Assembly (NCBI GenBank): GCA_021307315.1
Contig: JAJSPD010000046.1
Location: 310,001-374,000, forward strand
DNA from: Bisporella sp. PMI_857
Taxonomy: Eukaryota; Ascomycota; Leotiomycetes; Helotiales; Helotiaceae
DNA length: 64,000 nt
Reading direction: 5' to 3'
In this document: piece after piece, positions 23,219 to 33,543 of the stretch
How positions within the stretch are numbered: position 1 is the first letter of the stretch
How the letters are laid out: every line of letters starts with the position of its first letter
The notes under the pieces: model-generated
The model's database searches: none
What the model was told of the DNA's origin: nothing
Seen by the model: only the letters and a program-made list of their open reading frames with translations
Translations under genes and position numbers: made by a program

Positions 23219-24110
23219 CTCGCATGTTAGTTATATGCACATTCTAGAGCTAGTATGACTGACCTGGGAATTCAAGCCACCACTTTCCCTTGCCCGCACC
23301 CCTTGGTCTATCAATATTCCCAACCCACTGACTCAACTTCGCGGAAACACTCTTATGGTCGGATCCTTCCTCATCTTCAAACTTGTACATTTCAATATGA
23401 TTCTTTGGAATTGACTGGCCATCAATGCCTAACCAGCTCGCGGACTCCTTGAACACAATGAGTCTAATCTTGAGCGAGCCTTTATATAAGAAATGCTTCT
23501 CAAAGAAACAAGCGAATTCCAAATATGGATTTGTTTGCGAGCGATCTCTTTCCTTCAGGTATTCAGCAAAGGAGTCATTGATTCTTATGAGCTGATTCGG
23601 ACGTTTCTTGAGGTCTTCCATATTTCATTTTGAGTTGTCATAAAATATTTCAAGAGCTTGAGAGCTAAACTTCCATACTCTGCTGTAGGCGCTCCTTGGA
23701 ATGGAGTCTCAAGAAAGAGGGCACCGATGGTGTGATAGGACGGTCGGTCTACGAAAATCCACCAAATTAATATATACGTTTTACAGGTTCTAAGACCTGG
23801 GTGCTACTCACTGCGTTAATTTCTTTCGGATCTTCCTTTATCCGAACAATGCTTGAAACAAGGATGTTAAATAGTTATCAATCGTCAGTTCTGGCGAAAT
23901 TGTCTTTGGGTCGGCAAATGGGTAGAAATGCGCAAAATCAGCATTATAACCAAAAGACAAAATTCTTGCTGTAGGACAATCCGTAGGGAGAAGTGTTTTC
24001 GGCCAGAATTGCGTACGGTCAGACTCTTTGTCTTTCCAGATCCCTCTTTACTCAGAGCGTTGTCAGGGATTGAACTATTAGACGGAGCTCAGAGGGAGCT
24101 GCTAAATCTG
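23040..24110 (-). pseudogene. Decayed SesB-like alpha/beta-hydrolase (lipase/esterase) with C-terminal RHIM/PP-like motif
   Basis: Conceptual translation on the minus strand gives pieces of the SesB-like serine esterase fold in correct order but different frames. Near 24000-23900 are FWPKTLLPTDCPTARILSFG and YNADFAHFYPFADP (family 'WPRDLLP...ARILTFGYDA'). Near 23850-23820 is IVRIKEDPKEINA. After an intron come HTIGALFLETPFQGAPTAEY (family 'GIIFLGTPHRG') and, from 23621, DLKKRPNQLIRINDSF and LEFACFFEKHFL (family 'RINxxF ... xVCFFE'). The GHSxGG elbow with the catalytic serine should lie before the KEDP piece and is missing. A 2-nt excess (ATAT at about 23620) breaks the frame before MEDLKKRP, and at least one more frame change lies upstream. 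A 45-nt intron (23219-23263) leads to the last exon. Such lipases accompany fungal NLR/amyloid cell-death systems. A catalytically dead remnant, with 3' exons still readable. Confidence 0.68.
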
Positions 24111-25051
24111 AGAGTCAAAGACTCTTCTATACCCTTCCTGAAATCAGCTTTAATAAGCTGATACGACTTACATTGGAAGAGTGAGGAATGTTATACCTAC
24201 CTATCGTCATTGAGTCTACCGTTCTTGGAGTTGAGGGGATATCAATATTTCGCGTTTATATGTTACTATTACTATCCTTTATCACGGCATATAGTCTTTG
24301 ACATGGGATGGCTGGCATCTTGTAATAAAACTCTTTCAAGAGCTTCTTTAAGTGGCTCTTCCAGGTCCTATCTTCCGCCTACGATCATAGCATATTCAAA
24401 AATGAAAACTTGTGCTTCTTGGTTGATAACATTATAAGTTTTGATTAATGAATATATTATATATTCATTTTCTAAAGCCATCACCGACCTACGAATGCAT
24501 CGACATGATATGGCGTTTGTCGAGGCTTATAGTCCTTCCACGTCAACTTGTCCCAATTGAAGTCAACGTATCATCCTGAAACACATTAGTATTGGAGCCT
24601 ATGGTTTCAGCAAAAAGTTTTTACCCCTATGATCGTGCATGAAACTAGATCACGTGGTCGCATGATATCTTTTACTTGGCATATCAACTTCTCAACCCAA
24701 CCATCAATTGTACATATCAAATACCTTAGATTATGCAGGCGCATGTGAATGCTCAACTGCCGTGTCAGGTTATATTTATGTCTCATGCAGGATGCTCTGA
24801 TGCGCGGGAGATCTCGGGAATCTCAGTTATCATGAGCCGTGATGTCAAATCAGGCCATAAATCTGATGTCCACCCATAGTCTGCCTGTGTGGACCGTACG
24901 GTCTAGACACAATAGTCGAACATAAAGTCGCGTTCAATCTGATAATGGTGCCAGTATTCTCTCTTCAAAATAACTTTCTTTCTATTATCCAGTGTCGCTT
25001 CTCTTTCCCGAGCCCGAGAATTTTCGCTAACGATCACGAAACTTGATCAGG
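24111..25051. other. Intergenic between divergent loci
   Basis: No supported frame. It contains the presumed promoter of the protoglobin gene (start 25052) and the lost 5' end of the SesB-like locus. AT-rich in the first half. Confidence 0.4.
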
Positions 25052-25994
25052 ATGGCGAACTCTCAAAAGCCCAAGGAGGCTCGTCCTATGAAACATATCG
25101 ACCGTGACGAATTATACATGAACCTAGACGTGCGAATCCAATACCTGCACTCCTTCCTGGACTTCAACAACAGTGCCTCCGCCCTCCCACCTCCCCAGTC
25201 TCCTACAAAACTAACCCGTCACCAGACGATATCATCGCCCTTAGCACCGGCGCAAAATACCTCAAAGCACTCATCCCGGCAATAGTCAACATAGTCTACA
25301 AGAAGCTCCTCCAATACGACATCACAGCTCGCGCCTTCACTACGCGCTCCACCTCCTTCGGTGGGCCTATCGATGACTTATCCGCTCTCGAAGAACACAG
25401 CCCCCAGATCCTGCATCGCAAGATGTTTCTACGTGCCTACCTCATCAAGCTATGTTCCGACCCGACTAAGATGGAGTTCTGGGAGTACTTGGACAAGGTT
25501 GGGTATGCTCCCACTTTTCTCCTTCTTCGTGCTTGAAGGAAAAGGCTAATTTGATGGATAGAATGATGCATGTAGGTCTAGGCCGCGCCCACCCTTTACA
25601 TGTGGAATATGTCCACCTGGGCGCCTGCCTTGGCTTCATCCAAGATATCCTTACGGAAGCTATTCTCTCTCACCCGCGGCTCCCTATGCCTCAAAAGATC
25701 GCGCTCGTAAAAGCACTCGGCAAAATCATCTGGATTCAGAACGATCTCTTTGCCAAGTGGCATATCCGAGATGGTGTGGAGTTTGCCGTTGAAGATGACG
25801 AGGTAATTGTTGAGAAGGAGGGGTATTTGCATGGTAAGAAGGTACTGGGCGAAGATGGCTGTGCTGAAGGAGAGGAGAACGACGGGTCGGAGACGCCAAC
25901 GAGTAAGGTACCGGGCCTGTGTCCGTTTATCAATATGGCGGCAGGAGTGGAGGGACTCAAGGTTGCAGAAGATCAGCCAGTGTTAAAGACTTGA
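25052..25994 (+). CDS. Fungal protoglobin-domain protein (heme globin fold), 276 aa
   Basis: Three exons: 25052-25172, 25226-25502, 25562-25994. Intron 1 has an AACTAAC branch and CACCAG acceptor; intron 2 has a GTATGC donor and GGATAG acceptor. The start is MANSQKPKEARPMKHIDRDE. The protein matches fungal protoglobins (PF11563-like): DELYMNLDVRIQYLHSFLDF, LSTGAKYLKALIPAIVNIV, LLQYDITARAFTTR, MEFWEYLDKVGMMHVGLGRA and HPLHVEYVHLGACLGFIQDI, with His143/His146/His151 in the region that carries the heme-binding proximal histidine. A helix (about IALVKALGKIIWIQNDLFAK) follows. The C-terminus ends in a Glu-rich tail and PGLCPFINMAAG. No membrane span or output domain, so a cytosolic gas-binding or redox sensor-type globin is likely; the ligand is not known. 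The gene is complete. Confidence 0.85.
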
Positions 25995-26285
25995 GAGCAA
26001 GACGGGCGGCTTCGAGTGTGGCTGTGAGGGAATGGGTATATAGGAAATATGGGAAGTGGAAATGGATGGACTGGGCATTCACGGTCGGGAGAATATCATG
26101 TATGTTTTATTAGGAAATATCAAGTTTTTAATTCTATGTCTAGCTCAAGAGTACAAGAGAGTATTAATCCTGATCCTTCCCTGGCCACAAAAGGAGGCTC
26201 GCCTAAATAGTGGTCGATCTACATGATTGGTGCACCGGAGTAACACCGGCTAGATTTGCGATCCTCGCTTCTATGATTATTCAAA

Positions 26286-28127
26286 TTACGCCAGAGCTTC
26301 CTCTTTCTTTTCTGCGACGGACTCAACTTGTTCTAGGTGGATATCTTCCTTCTGCGCCCTCACAGCGTAAACACCATCCGATTTCTTTCTGTTTTTCAAA
26401 GACGACCATACAGCTTTATGTGTACTTTGCATGAACAGATGGTCCATCTCCTCGAGTGTCAGGCCTAAAGGATTTATCAGCCAAATTCAGCCGCCATTCA
26501 TTGAAAGCAAGCCTTACCTTTCGTCTCGGGAATGAAGAAGAATGCCCAGAATCCCATGACAACCATCAGCGACCCGAAAAACATGTATGTTCCGTACCCG
26601 AGACTTGTAATCATATATGGTGTCGTCCTGCTTACCAAAAAGCTCCAGAACCACTGATCCGCTGTTGTGATAGCGACACATAGCATCCTGATATCCAATG
26701 GGAAGATCTCAGAGCAATACACCCATGTGATGCCTTGCCAAGTCGCGCAGTATATCAAACCATACAAGTATACACAGACCATGGCAAGATAGCCCCAGCC
26801 GTTGCGTGAGACGTCTCCAGATGCCGCAGCGGTAGCAGGATCGGATTTGAAAACGTAGCCGCCGATATACCACATTGGGAGTGAGCCGATGAACGCACCA
26901 TAGATCAGTCCCTTGCGTCGGCCGACCTTTTCGACAAGGTAGACAGAGAATATAATCATACCTAGAGTTTTAGCGATGCCGTAAAAACCAGTTGCAAAGA
27001 GCTTGGTCGATGTGCCCTGGATGCCAAGAGTTTCGAAGATACGAGGTGAGTCTGAGAAGTTAGCTTTCTATCCCTTTTAATATGAAGTGATCATGACCTA
27101 CAGTATGTGATGATATTGACACCTGTTAGATTTTGGCAAGCCATGAGCAGTAAACCTATCATGATTCGGTTGCGTGTTCCTTTCTGGAACAACTTCTGTG
27201 CCATCTCCTTCTTGCTTCGGTTGAGGGTACTTCGTTCCTCCATCTGCAGGCGTATCTCTCCTAGTTCGTCGCGAACATACTCATTATCAGCAGGAAGTGT
27301 GCGTAGATACACCAGAACTTTTTCCGCTTCTTCCCAGCGGTCTTTTCTTGCAAGCCATCGAGGTGATTCTGGACAGAACAAGATTCCCACGGCCAGTAGA
27401 ACGCCAGGGATGAGCTGAAGGCTCAGAGGAGTAATCCATTGTGCTTTTAGATCATCGGAGATTGTACGGTCTACGGCATAATTGATCTTCGAACGTAAGT
27501 ATTGGTCATGAAAAGCGCGAAAAAGGGGTTCCACGAACCCAGAAGCCACACATCCCACCACCCTGACTTGCAATTTCGAATATGCCTACCAGACGTCCTC
27601 TGATACTCGGGGGACTCGTCTCGGCAATATATACGGGAACAATCAGACTACTTGCGCCGATCCCTAATCCCGCAATTGCTCTACCCAGAATCAACACCGC
27701 AAGTTTGCCATTAGCAGCTGTCATCAGCGCACCGCCAATCAGAAATACAAATGATGACGCTAGAATGGCTTTCTTGCGACCAAATTTCTCCGCTAAAGGA
27801 AACGTGAAGAGAGCGCCGAAGAAGCAGCCGACTTGGAATGTCGAGACAATATTGCCTTGCAGAGTGTCACGTGCGGAGCTGGACTTATTGGTGAGGTTGA
27901 AGTCTCGGCGGAAAGAGTCCAGAGCGAGGGTGCCACCAATTACAGAGGTGTCGTAGCCCACTATTGAGAATTAGAAATTTTCATATGGAAGACAATTGGC
28001 TTCAGGGTAATTGGATGTGCTTACTGGCGATAGCGCTCATGGAGGCCACAACGGCAATAAGATGAATCCGCCAGTTTCGAACGGCTTTGGGATCGTTCGT
28101 CCCTTCAGCGTGAAGATCTATGCCCAT
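26286..28127 (-). CDS. MFS sugar/quinate-type transporter, 540 aa
   Basis: Five exons, complement join 26286-26464, 26518-27051, 27102-27486, 27539-27960, 28025-28127; all joins keep frame, with introns of 50-64 nt. It starts MGIDLHAEGTNDPKAVRNWR; the first helix leads into AMGYDTSVIGGTLALDSF. Family signatures: EKFGRKKAILAS (loop 2-3 'GRR' motif), RAIAGLGIGASSLIVPVYIA and ETSPPSIRGRLVG (sugar transporter signature), PESPRWLARKDR at the end of helix 6, QNLTGVNIITYYSP in helix 7, VEKVGRRKGL in loop 8-9, and PETKG after helix 12. About 12 transmembrane helices in the plasma membrane. N-terminal and domain features recall quinate/hexose permeases (QutD/HXT class); the substrate cannot be fixed from sequence. 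The donor at 27538 (GTTCGT) is non-consensus, but the join is clear. Tail-to-tail with the protoglobin gene. Confidence 0.88.
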
Positions 28128-29359
28128 GTTTGCTTGAGCTTTGATCCGTATACAAAAAAAGGGTTCGATTGTATCTTTCTTGACAATCACAATGTCGCCT
28201 TTTTTCCAGAAAGATTCAAGTGGTCAAAGGTGGATGGGACGACATCTTTAAGCACATCAGGGAAGATTGACGAGGTCATCTTTGGTTCCGATTATTATCG
28301 CGCATCGAGGCCTTCAAGAAGCTGTCAGTAGTAGACATGATCCTCCTCCACGCGGGGAAATGTGCGGGGTGGTCACCAAATACCAGGATAAAATGCCGAT
28401 AATCTGGGAAGAAGGTGTCACAATGTGGGAGCGATTTGACTTTGAACATATCGCCAAGTTCGCTCCGCCACGCTTGGCTGCTGTTGTCAACTTGGCGAGA
28501 GCTTAACAATGGGATGAATTTTTTACTTCTCCTCGCCACGAGAGGTTATGGACCGAAAATATACGATGAAAAGAAAGCAGATAAATTGTACAGAAAGTGG
28601 AGAGGTACTGCCAGGTGAATTTCGAAGAAGGCATGAAACTTTAGAGATCACAAAGTACAGTCAGTCAATTGACATATTGAACGCAAGAAGTTTTATCTTT
28701 CAACAGTTTTTCTCTTATCTAGATGAAGCTTTACGGCGAAGCCATATGGCGCTTCGAGTCAGTTTAGTTTCGGAGTATAATAGATTGGCATACCCTAATG
28801 CTCTTGGAACACAATCCTCGTACGCTCAGAATCCAATAGTCAAATTGCTGCGGCTAGCGCCACATAGACTTGTACGAAAGGTGGGATGGCTCTCAAGTAT
28901 CATGAAGCTCGTGGCGACATCAGAGTTCGGAATCGTATTAGGAATGAAAGAAGAAGCTCATCACACAGAGCACAAGACTCCATCCGCCAAAAATCTCCTC
29001 TCCTGGAGGCATACTTGACTTCCTGGAAGGACCAATCTCAACCTTTAGACATTTTTGCGTTGAAGAAAGTATGTGTAGAAAGCTTGATGCTCGCGAAATT
29101 TATGTAGCCATCAATATAATATTCAAGTCCATCTATTGTCTCATGGCCTCTCCTCTCCAACCCCGTTGTAAATCCTCTATATTCCGCCTTTCATTGGCCC
29201 TTCCCTTCAGCTTCTCTTTCCCATTAGCTTTCTCTTTCCTTTTACTTTTCGGTCTCGTAACAAGTTTTGCGATGCGTGCGTTTACCGGAACTGCCATTGT
29301 CAGCATTACATTAACCGATGACCTATTGCACTCCCATGATAGAACAAGTAACAAAATAA
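28128..29359. other. Intergenic, no gene supported
   Basis: About 1.2 kb upstream of the MFS gene. A 156-codon plus frame at 28548-29018 has no family features and lies in promoter-like DNA. Nothing else seen. Confidence 0.4.
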
Positions 29360-30798
29360 CTAACTATTCCTACTTCCCAATCCTACAACTGCTTCTTGGC
29401 CGTGGAGATCCCAAATAACATCCACTCCCTCTCGCAAGAGTAAGCAAACGGTGCTTCCACCATAGTGAAAAGACCCGATCTCATCGCCTTTTCGTAGTCG
29501 TTGGCCTTCTGCTATGCTGATCTCGCACGTAGAGACATCTGCCACTATCTTTCGTGAGTCTCACTATCTATAAAGGATCATAGACAGAAAAGCAGGAACT
29601 CACATCCGACAAACAACAGCGCAATCAATCCTATTGTCCTCTCATCGGCCTTGATGAAAACAGCCGCCCTAGTGGCAACGGCAGCAGCGTAACTTTGACT
29701 CGCCATTTGTGCATTTGTGTCTCCTGCTCCCCCTTTCCATGTCGCCACACTAGAACTAATACTCGCATTCTTACTCCCTCTCCCTCGTACTCTACCAACT
29801 TCACTCTGCGGGATTCCAAACATCAGATGCTGAGAGAAATATGTACCTGGTATCACATATGCTTTGGTGATTGTGCCTGCAACGGGACTATGCCACCGAT
29901 GATAATTTGTAGCATCAAGAAAAGCTTGGTAGAGTGTGCCGCCTACAAATTGCGTGGAGAGAGCATCGTTGTCAAACATGTGCATCAGGCTGTAAGGTTG
30001 GGCTTTCAACCAGAATGAATCTTTTCTCTTCAGACTCCTTGCTAGGCGGTAGGGTGCAGCTTCACACGGATTCACAATCACTGTGTCATCCATCGGACTT
30101 GCAACAGGTCTCACTCCAGGCCTGAACCGTCTTGTGAAGAAATCATCCCACGACGTGTACCCAAAATGTGGTAGCGAAGGTTTACATATAAAAGTACTCT
30201 CGAATGTCCATCTAGGTGTTCGTCGTGAGCAAGTACTGTTCCGCATCGCAGCCTGGGCTGGTGGGCCTAGCCATCCAGTCTGAGACTCGTTGAGGACGTT
30301 GGATGAAGCTGAAGAGCGCAGAAATGCGGACCAAATAGTTAAGATCTTGTTGAACTGCGCGTTCACGGCCGGAAGAAGGAATGCTGTTCGCCCGGCGGGC
30401 GTGCTCATGGGCCAATCGATAATTGCATGCAACGGTAAGCCGATTAACTCATTGTCATTGAACGACGGCGCCCGTGTGAGGATCTCATTGATAAGCAGAA
30501 GCATGTGCCTAAAATCTCTGATTTGTGGGCCGCCAAAAGGGTCGCGAGAGTAAGCATCTTGAAAGGGGGTTTGATCAAACATCTGGTGAAAGAGCATGTA
30601 GAGCGCAGCATCATCTTCGATCATAGACTGAAACTCTCGCAGCGCAGGGTGCAATGCTTTGGGATGCACATCGACGTGCTCGACGAGCGTGGAGAGCCAT
30701 GTTCGTAGGATCCAGGTATCTTCTGGAAGCCAGTTTCCGCATCGTGGGATCCGGAGGGATGTTGGGACAAGAGATGGTCCAACAGCGGACATGGACAT
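29360..30798 (-). CDS. Phosphatidylserine-decarboxylase-family pyruvoyl enzyme, similar to fungal tryptophan-decarboxylase-like members
   Basis: Two exons, complement join 29360-29544 and 29604-30798 (59-nt intron, GTGAGT donor, AAAGATAG acceptor), 459 aa from the ATG at 30798; an in-frame ATG at 30954 would give 511 aa. Features in order: GNWLPEDTWILRTWLSTLVE, LREFQSMIEDDAALYMLFHQ, the GWLGPPAQAAM region, FGYTSWDDFFTRRFRPG (the PSD-family 'SFNxFFxR' segment), NYHRWHSPVAGTI (conserved His), and near the end EIGSFHYGGST. GGST matches the LGST/GGSS self-cleavage site, whose serine becomes the pyruvoyl group. The long N-terminal region is that of the fungal subgroup including indole-type decarboxylases such as PsiD, not the mitochondrial Psd1 type. 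Decarboxylates an amino acid or phosphatidylserine; substrate unknown. It lies 482 bp from the dioxygenase gene, on the same strand. Confidence 0.8.
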
Positions 30799-31280
30799 TT
30801 CCGTTGGATACTTGAGGGGCGAGGCCGTGGCGATGCGTATAGGAAGCGCTGTAAGAGGTTCAGTGAACAAGAAGCCACTGACAACCAACCCAGGCGTTAT
30901 GTGTTTGTTTACACGGCGTAACAACGCGATCGTAGTGACGTGAATGCTTCTCATGACAGCGTGATACCGTGATCTGCTCTTGTACTCAGTATTGAGCACA
31001 GGTGTGGTTGCACTGCACTTCTCTTGTGTTTTGGGAAGGAAAATGGTTGGGTACAGATACATCTACAGTCAAGGTACAACTTCCCAAGGCCCGTACCGGT
31101 TGTGCATGTTGCACAGTGGCTTTCACTCCGAAATGTGGTTGCCGCTAATTAAAGTGCCTCGCAAGAACAATCCGACCCAAGCTTTGAGCACATTATATTA
31201 TATATAAATTCGCAAATCTTATCCAACTATATAGCTATCAACTTCAACCGGGCATCATTCGCGCATAGAAAAGAGCCTAC
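30799..31280. other. Spacer between decarboxylase and dioxygenase genes
   Basis: Holds the decarboxylase promoter, or its longer N-terminus if the start is at 30954. No other feature seen. Confidence 0.4.
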
Positions 31281-32322
31281 TCAAAGCTTAGAATTACCAG
31301 TATTTGAAATTTCCTGCCCCTTCGCCCATTCTACCAGTCGCTTCTTTCTCATTTCTACCCCAGTTCTTGGTGCTCTGCCATCGATGTGACCCATGAATTC
31401 ATGAGTGCTAAAACCCATCAGAGAGAGCAATCTCTTAGGCACTTGATCGAGGTCATTATCCCAGCCCATGGATATTGTCATATTTTCGGTCGCCCTTATC
31501 CAAGGCTGGCAATATTGGACTGTCAAACTTCTTCTACGAGTGTTCTGTATATTCGCCCCACCACTATGCCAAACTGTATTCAGAAAGTATACCATAGATC
31601 CGGCGGGCATGATAGCTTTGACCATCTCCTCCCGTGTAGGTTTCCGTTCGTCATCCCAAAGATGGGAGCCAGGTATTAAAGTTGTAGCGCCGTTCTCGGC
31701 GGTAAAGTCATCAAGAGCGACCATCGTTCCCTAGTTTAAGCTACTTAGCAACGCCTGCAATGCTTGGAAACAACGAAACATACAATTCCCATCAGCGGTC
31801 GAGGTCTGGGAAGAGGGATTAGACCATCATCCGTATGGATGAGCTGTTCTTTCTCTCCTGGCTCGATAACCACGGAATGATAACTTGTCATGAGGAAATG
31901 TGGCTGCAGAAAATACTCGTTCAATTTCCAAACGGTATCGTGTATTGGAAAATCATAAAATGCAGTGCTTTTGTCTACCAGAGCATAGATCCTTTTTGTA
32001 TTGAGTCCCTCGAAGCTATTTCTTCCTCCCTGAGCAGCTGGTCCAGCTGACTGCAGAGTCTCCAATCGTGCGAGTTCGGCATTCGCCATGTCCACCTGTT
32101 CTCGCGTATAGATATTTGGAAGAATCACATAGCCATGCTCAAGGACGTGGTCGATCAGAGGTTGGATCAAAGGGTCTTTCTTGCCGGGCAGGAAGGTTGT
32201 GCCTTTCCCAAGTTGTACACGACCACGACTCGTCTGCGTAGGGTCGTTGGCTTGAGCTGGTGGAGCCTAGGAGCAGATTAGATTATGAGTTTGAAGGGGC
32301 ACGTTGGGAGAGAAGATACCAT
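31281..32322 (-). CDS. Phytanoyl-CoA dioxygenase (PhyH)-like Fe(II)/2-oxoglutarate oxygenase, 311 aa
   Basis: Predicted complement join 31281-31730, 31784-32266, 32320-32322. The main frame opens at 32266 (APPAQANDPTQTSRGRVQLG) and the only fitting ATG is at 32322, directly followed by a 53-nt intron (GTATCT...CTCCTAG). The second intron (GTATGT...ACTAG, 53 nt) joins LMGI to GTMVALDDF in frame. PhyH features: an N-terminal helix and strand (LIDHVLEHGYVILPNIYT), the iron ligands H-x-D in LIHTDDGLIPL, TAENGATTLIPGSHLW (the 'NG.l...PGSH' signature), the distal His in WHSGGANIQ, and the 2-oxoglutarate-binding Arg in NTRRRSLTVQY. All key residues are present, so an active oxygenase is expected. 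The substrate is unknown; the neighbouring decarboxylase suggests a shared pathway (inference). Confidence 0.85.
32267..32319 (-). other. Predicted 53-nt intron right after the start codon of the PhyH-like gene
   Basis: The minus strand reads ATG then GTATCT, ending ATCTGCTCCTAG. If retained, translation stops after about 14 codons. Confidence 0.55.
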
Positions 32323-33543
32323 TCTGCTTGGGATGGTGGCTCGGCTTTTGCTGTGCTGCCTGTCGAGTGCTATGTGCTATGGGGGATGATAGTGTTGGCG
32401 AGGATGACGCTTACCTCATCTCCTTGAGTATATGTATATATCTCTCTGTCTGTCTCTCAAGGAGCAGTATAACGAGGGATGGCCGTCCATCGTCTCTGCC
32501 TCTTAATAGTGGTTTTCCAGTCGTGCGGGGGAAAAGTAAAGTGAGGGGAGGTAAGGAGCAAAGCAAGGAGAGGAGACCAAAGGTGATTGCCCAATACAGC
32601 AGGTCTTGCCGAACCGAGGCCCGTCCCATCTTTCCTCCTCGCGACGCTCTGTTCTATATAGCGACATCAACATCAACATCAACATCGAACAACAGCAAAA
32701 TCACCACTACTACGATCAATATCCTTTGTTACCTCGAAACTACTCGCGTTTTTCCAATGTCTACCTGCAGTCAATCTGCCAGCTTACTATCTGCACGCTC
32801 CAAGTCTGATATTCCAAGAGGAACAAGACGCGATATCAGGATATGCAGGAAGCTGCAATCACAACAGTGGGGTTTTGAATTAATCTAGTCCTTAGATTAA
32901 ATTCATTTGGAAATATCTTAAGACACATTCATGCTGGAGATGTATCAACCTACATTCACGGTTTGATGTGCCTATAGAGCTAGAGCAAAGAAACGCCACA
33001 AGCTGGGTATTATATATGGTACAGTTCCAAGCCGGTCTCCACGTTGGATTTTCCCCAAGATATCCAAGTGCTATTTGAAAACACCCCGATCACGAGTATC
33101 ATTCTAGCTGTATCCCTCCTCGCCAATGTGTGCTGGTGCGAGCTTCTTTGTCCTTTTGTTCTTAGTTCTTTTTTCCCTCTCTATCGTGCATCTACCTTGT
33201 TCAGTTGTGCGAGGCTTTACTATTAAATTCTCTGAAGCTATGCAGATGGCCATTTTAAATACCAGCTCTTGCGCGTTTATCATTTTGTCGCATTCCCTAA
33301 AGCAACTACCTAGGACTACAGCCCCTGCTATTGAAATTTGATGAATCATCCGTACCGTGATGCTTCAGTATTACCAGATCCGGTCTTTGTCTTTCTTAAA
33401 ACCAAGAAATAATCACATCAAACTATGGACTTTCAATATCCACCATGGGCTTTGTTCCTCTATCAAAGACTAGCAAGCAAACCGATCAACTTCATCAAAT
33501 CTGGTTATAGTTCTCAAACACGAGAAACCATGCCTCTAGAATG
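32323..33543. other. Intergenic between divergent genes, with possible upstream exons of the next gene
   Basis: A 194-codon plus frame (32304-32888) overlaps the PhyH promoter, contains CT-rich and (CAACAT)n-like DNA, and is unlikely to be coding. Around 33044-33341 two frames carry hydrophobic stretches (ITSIILAVSLLANVC; SCAFIILSHSLKQLP) that could be 5' exons of the gene at 33.5-37.2 kb, but no ATG-anchored join can be made. Confidence 0.35.

Noticed and set aside
28548..29018. 156-codon plus-strand open frame
   Set aside because: No domain, no conserved-looking segments, and it lies in the promoter region of the MFS gene.
32304..32888. 194-codon plus-strand open frame
   Set aside because: Overlaps the start and promoter of the PhyH-like gene on the other strand, and its sequence comes from CT-rich and CAACAT-repeat DNA.
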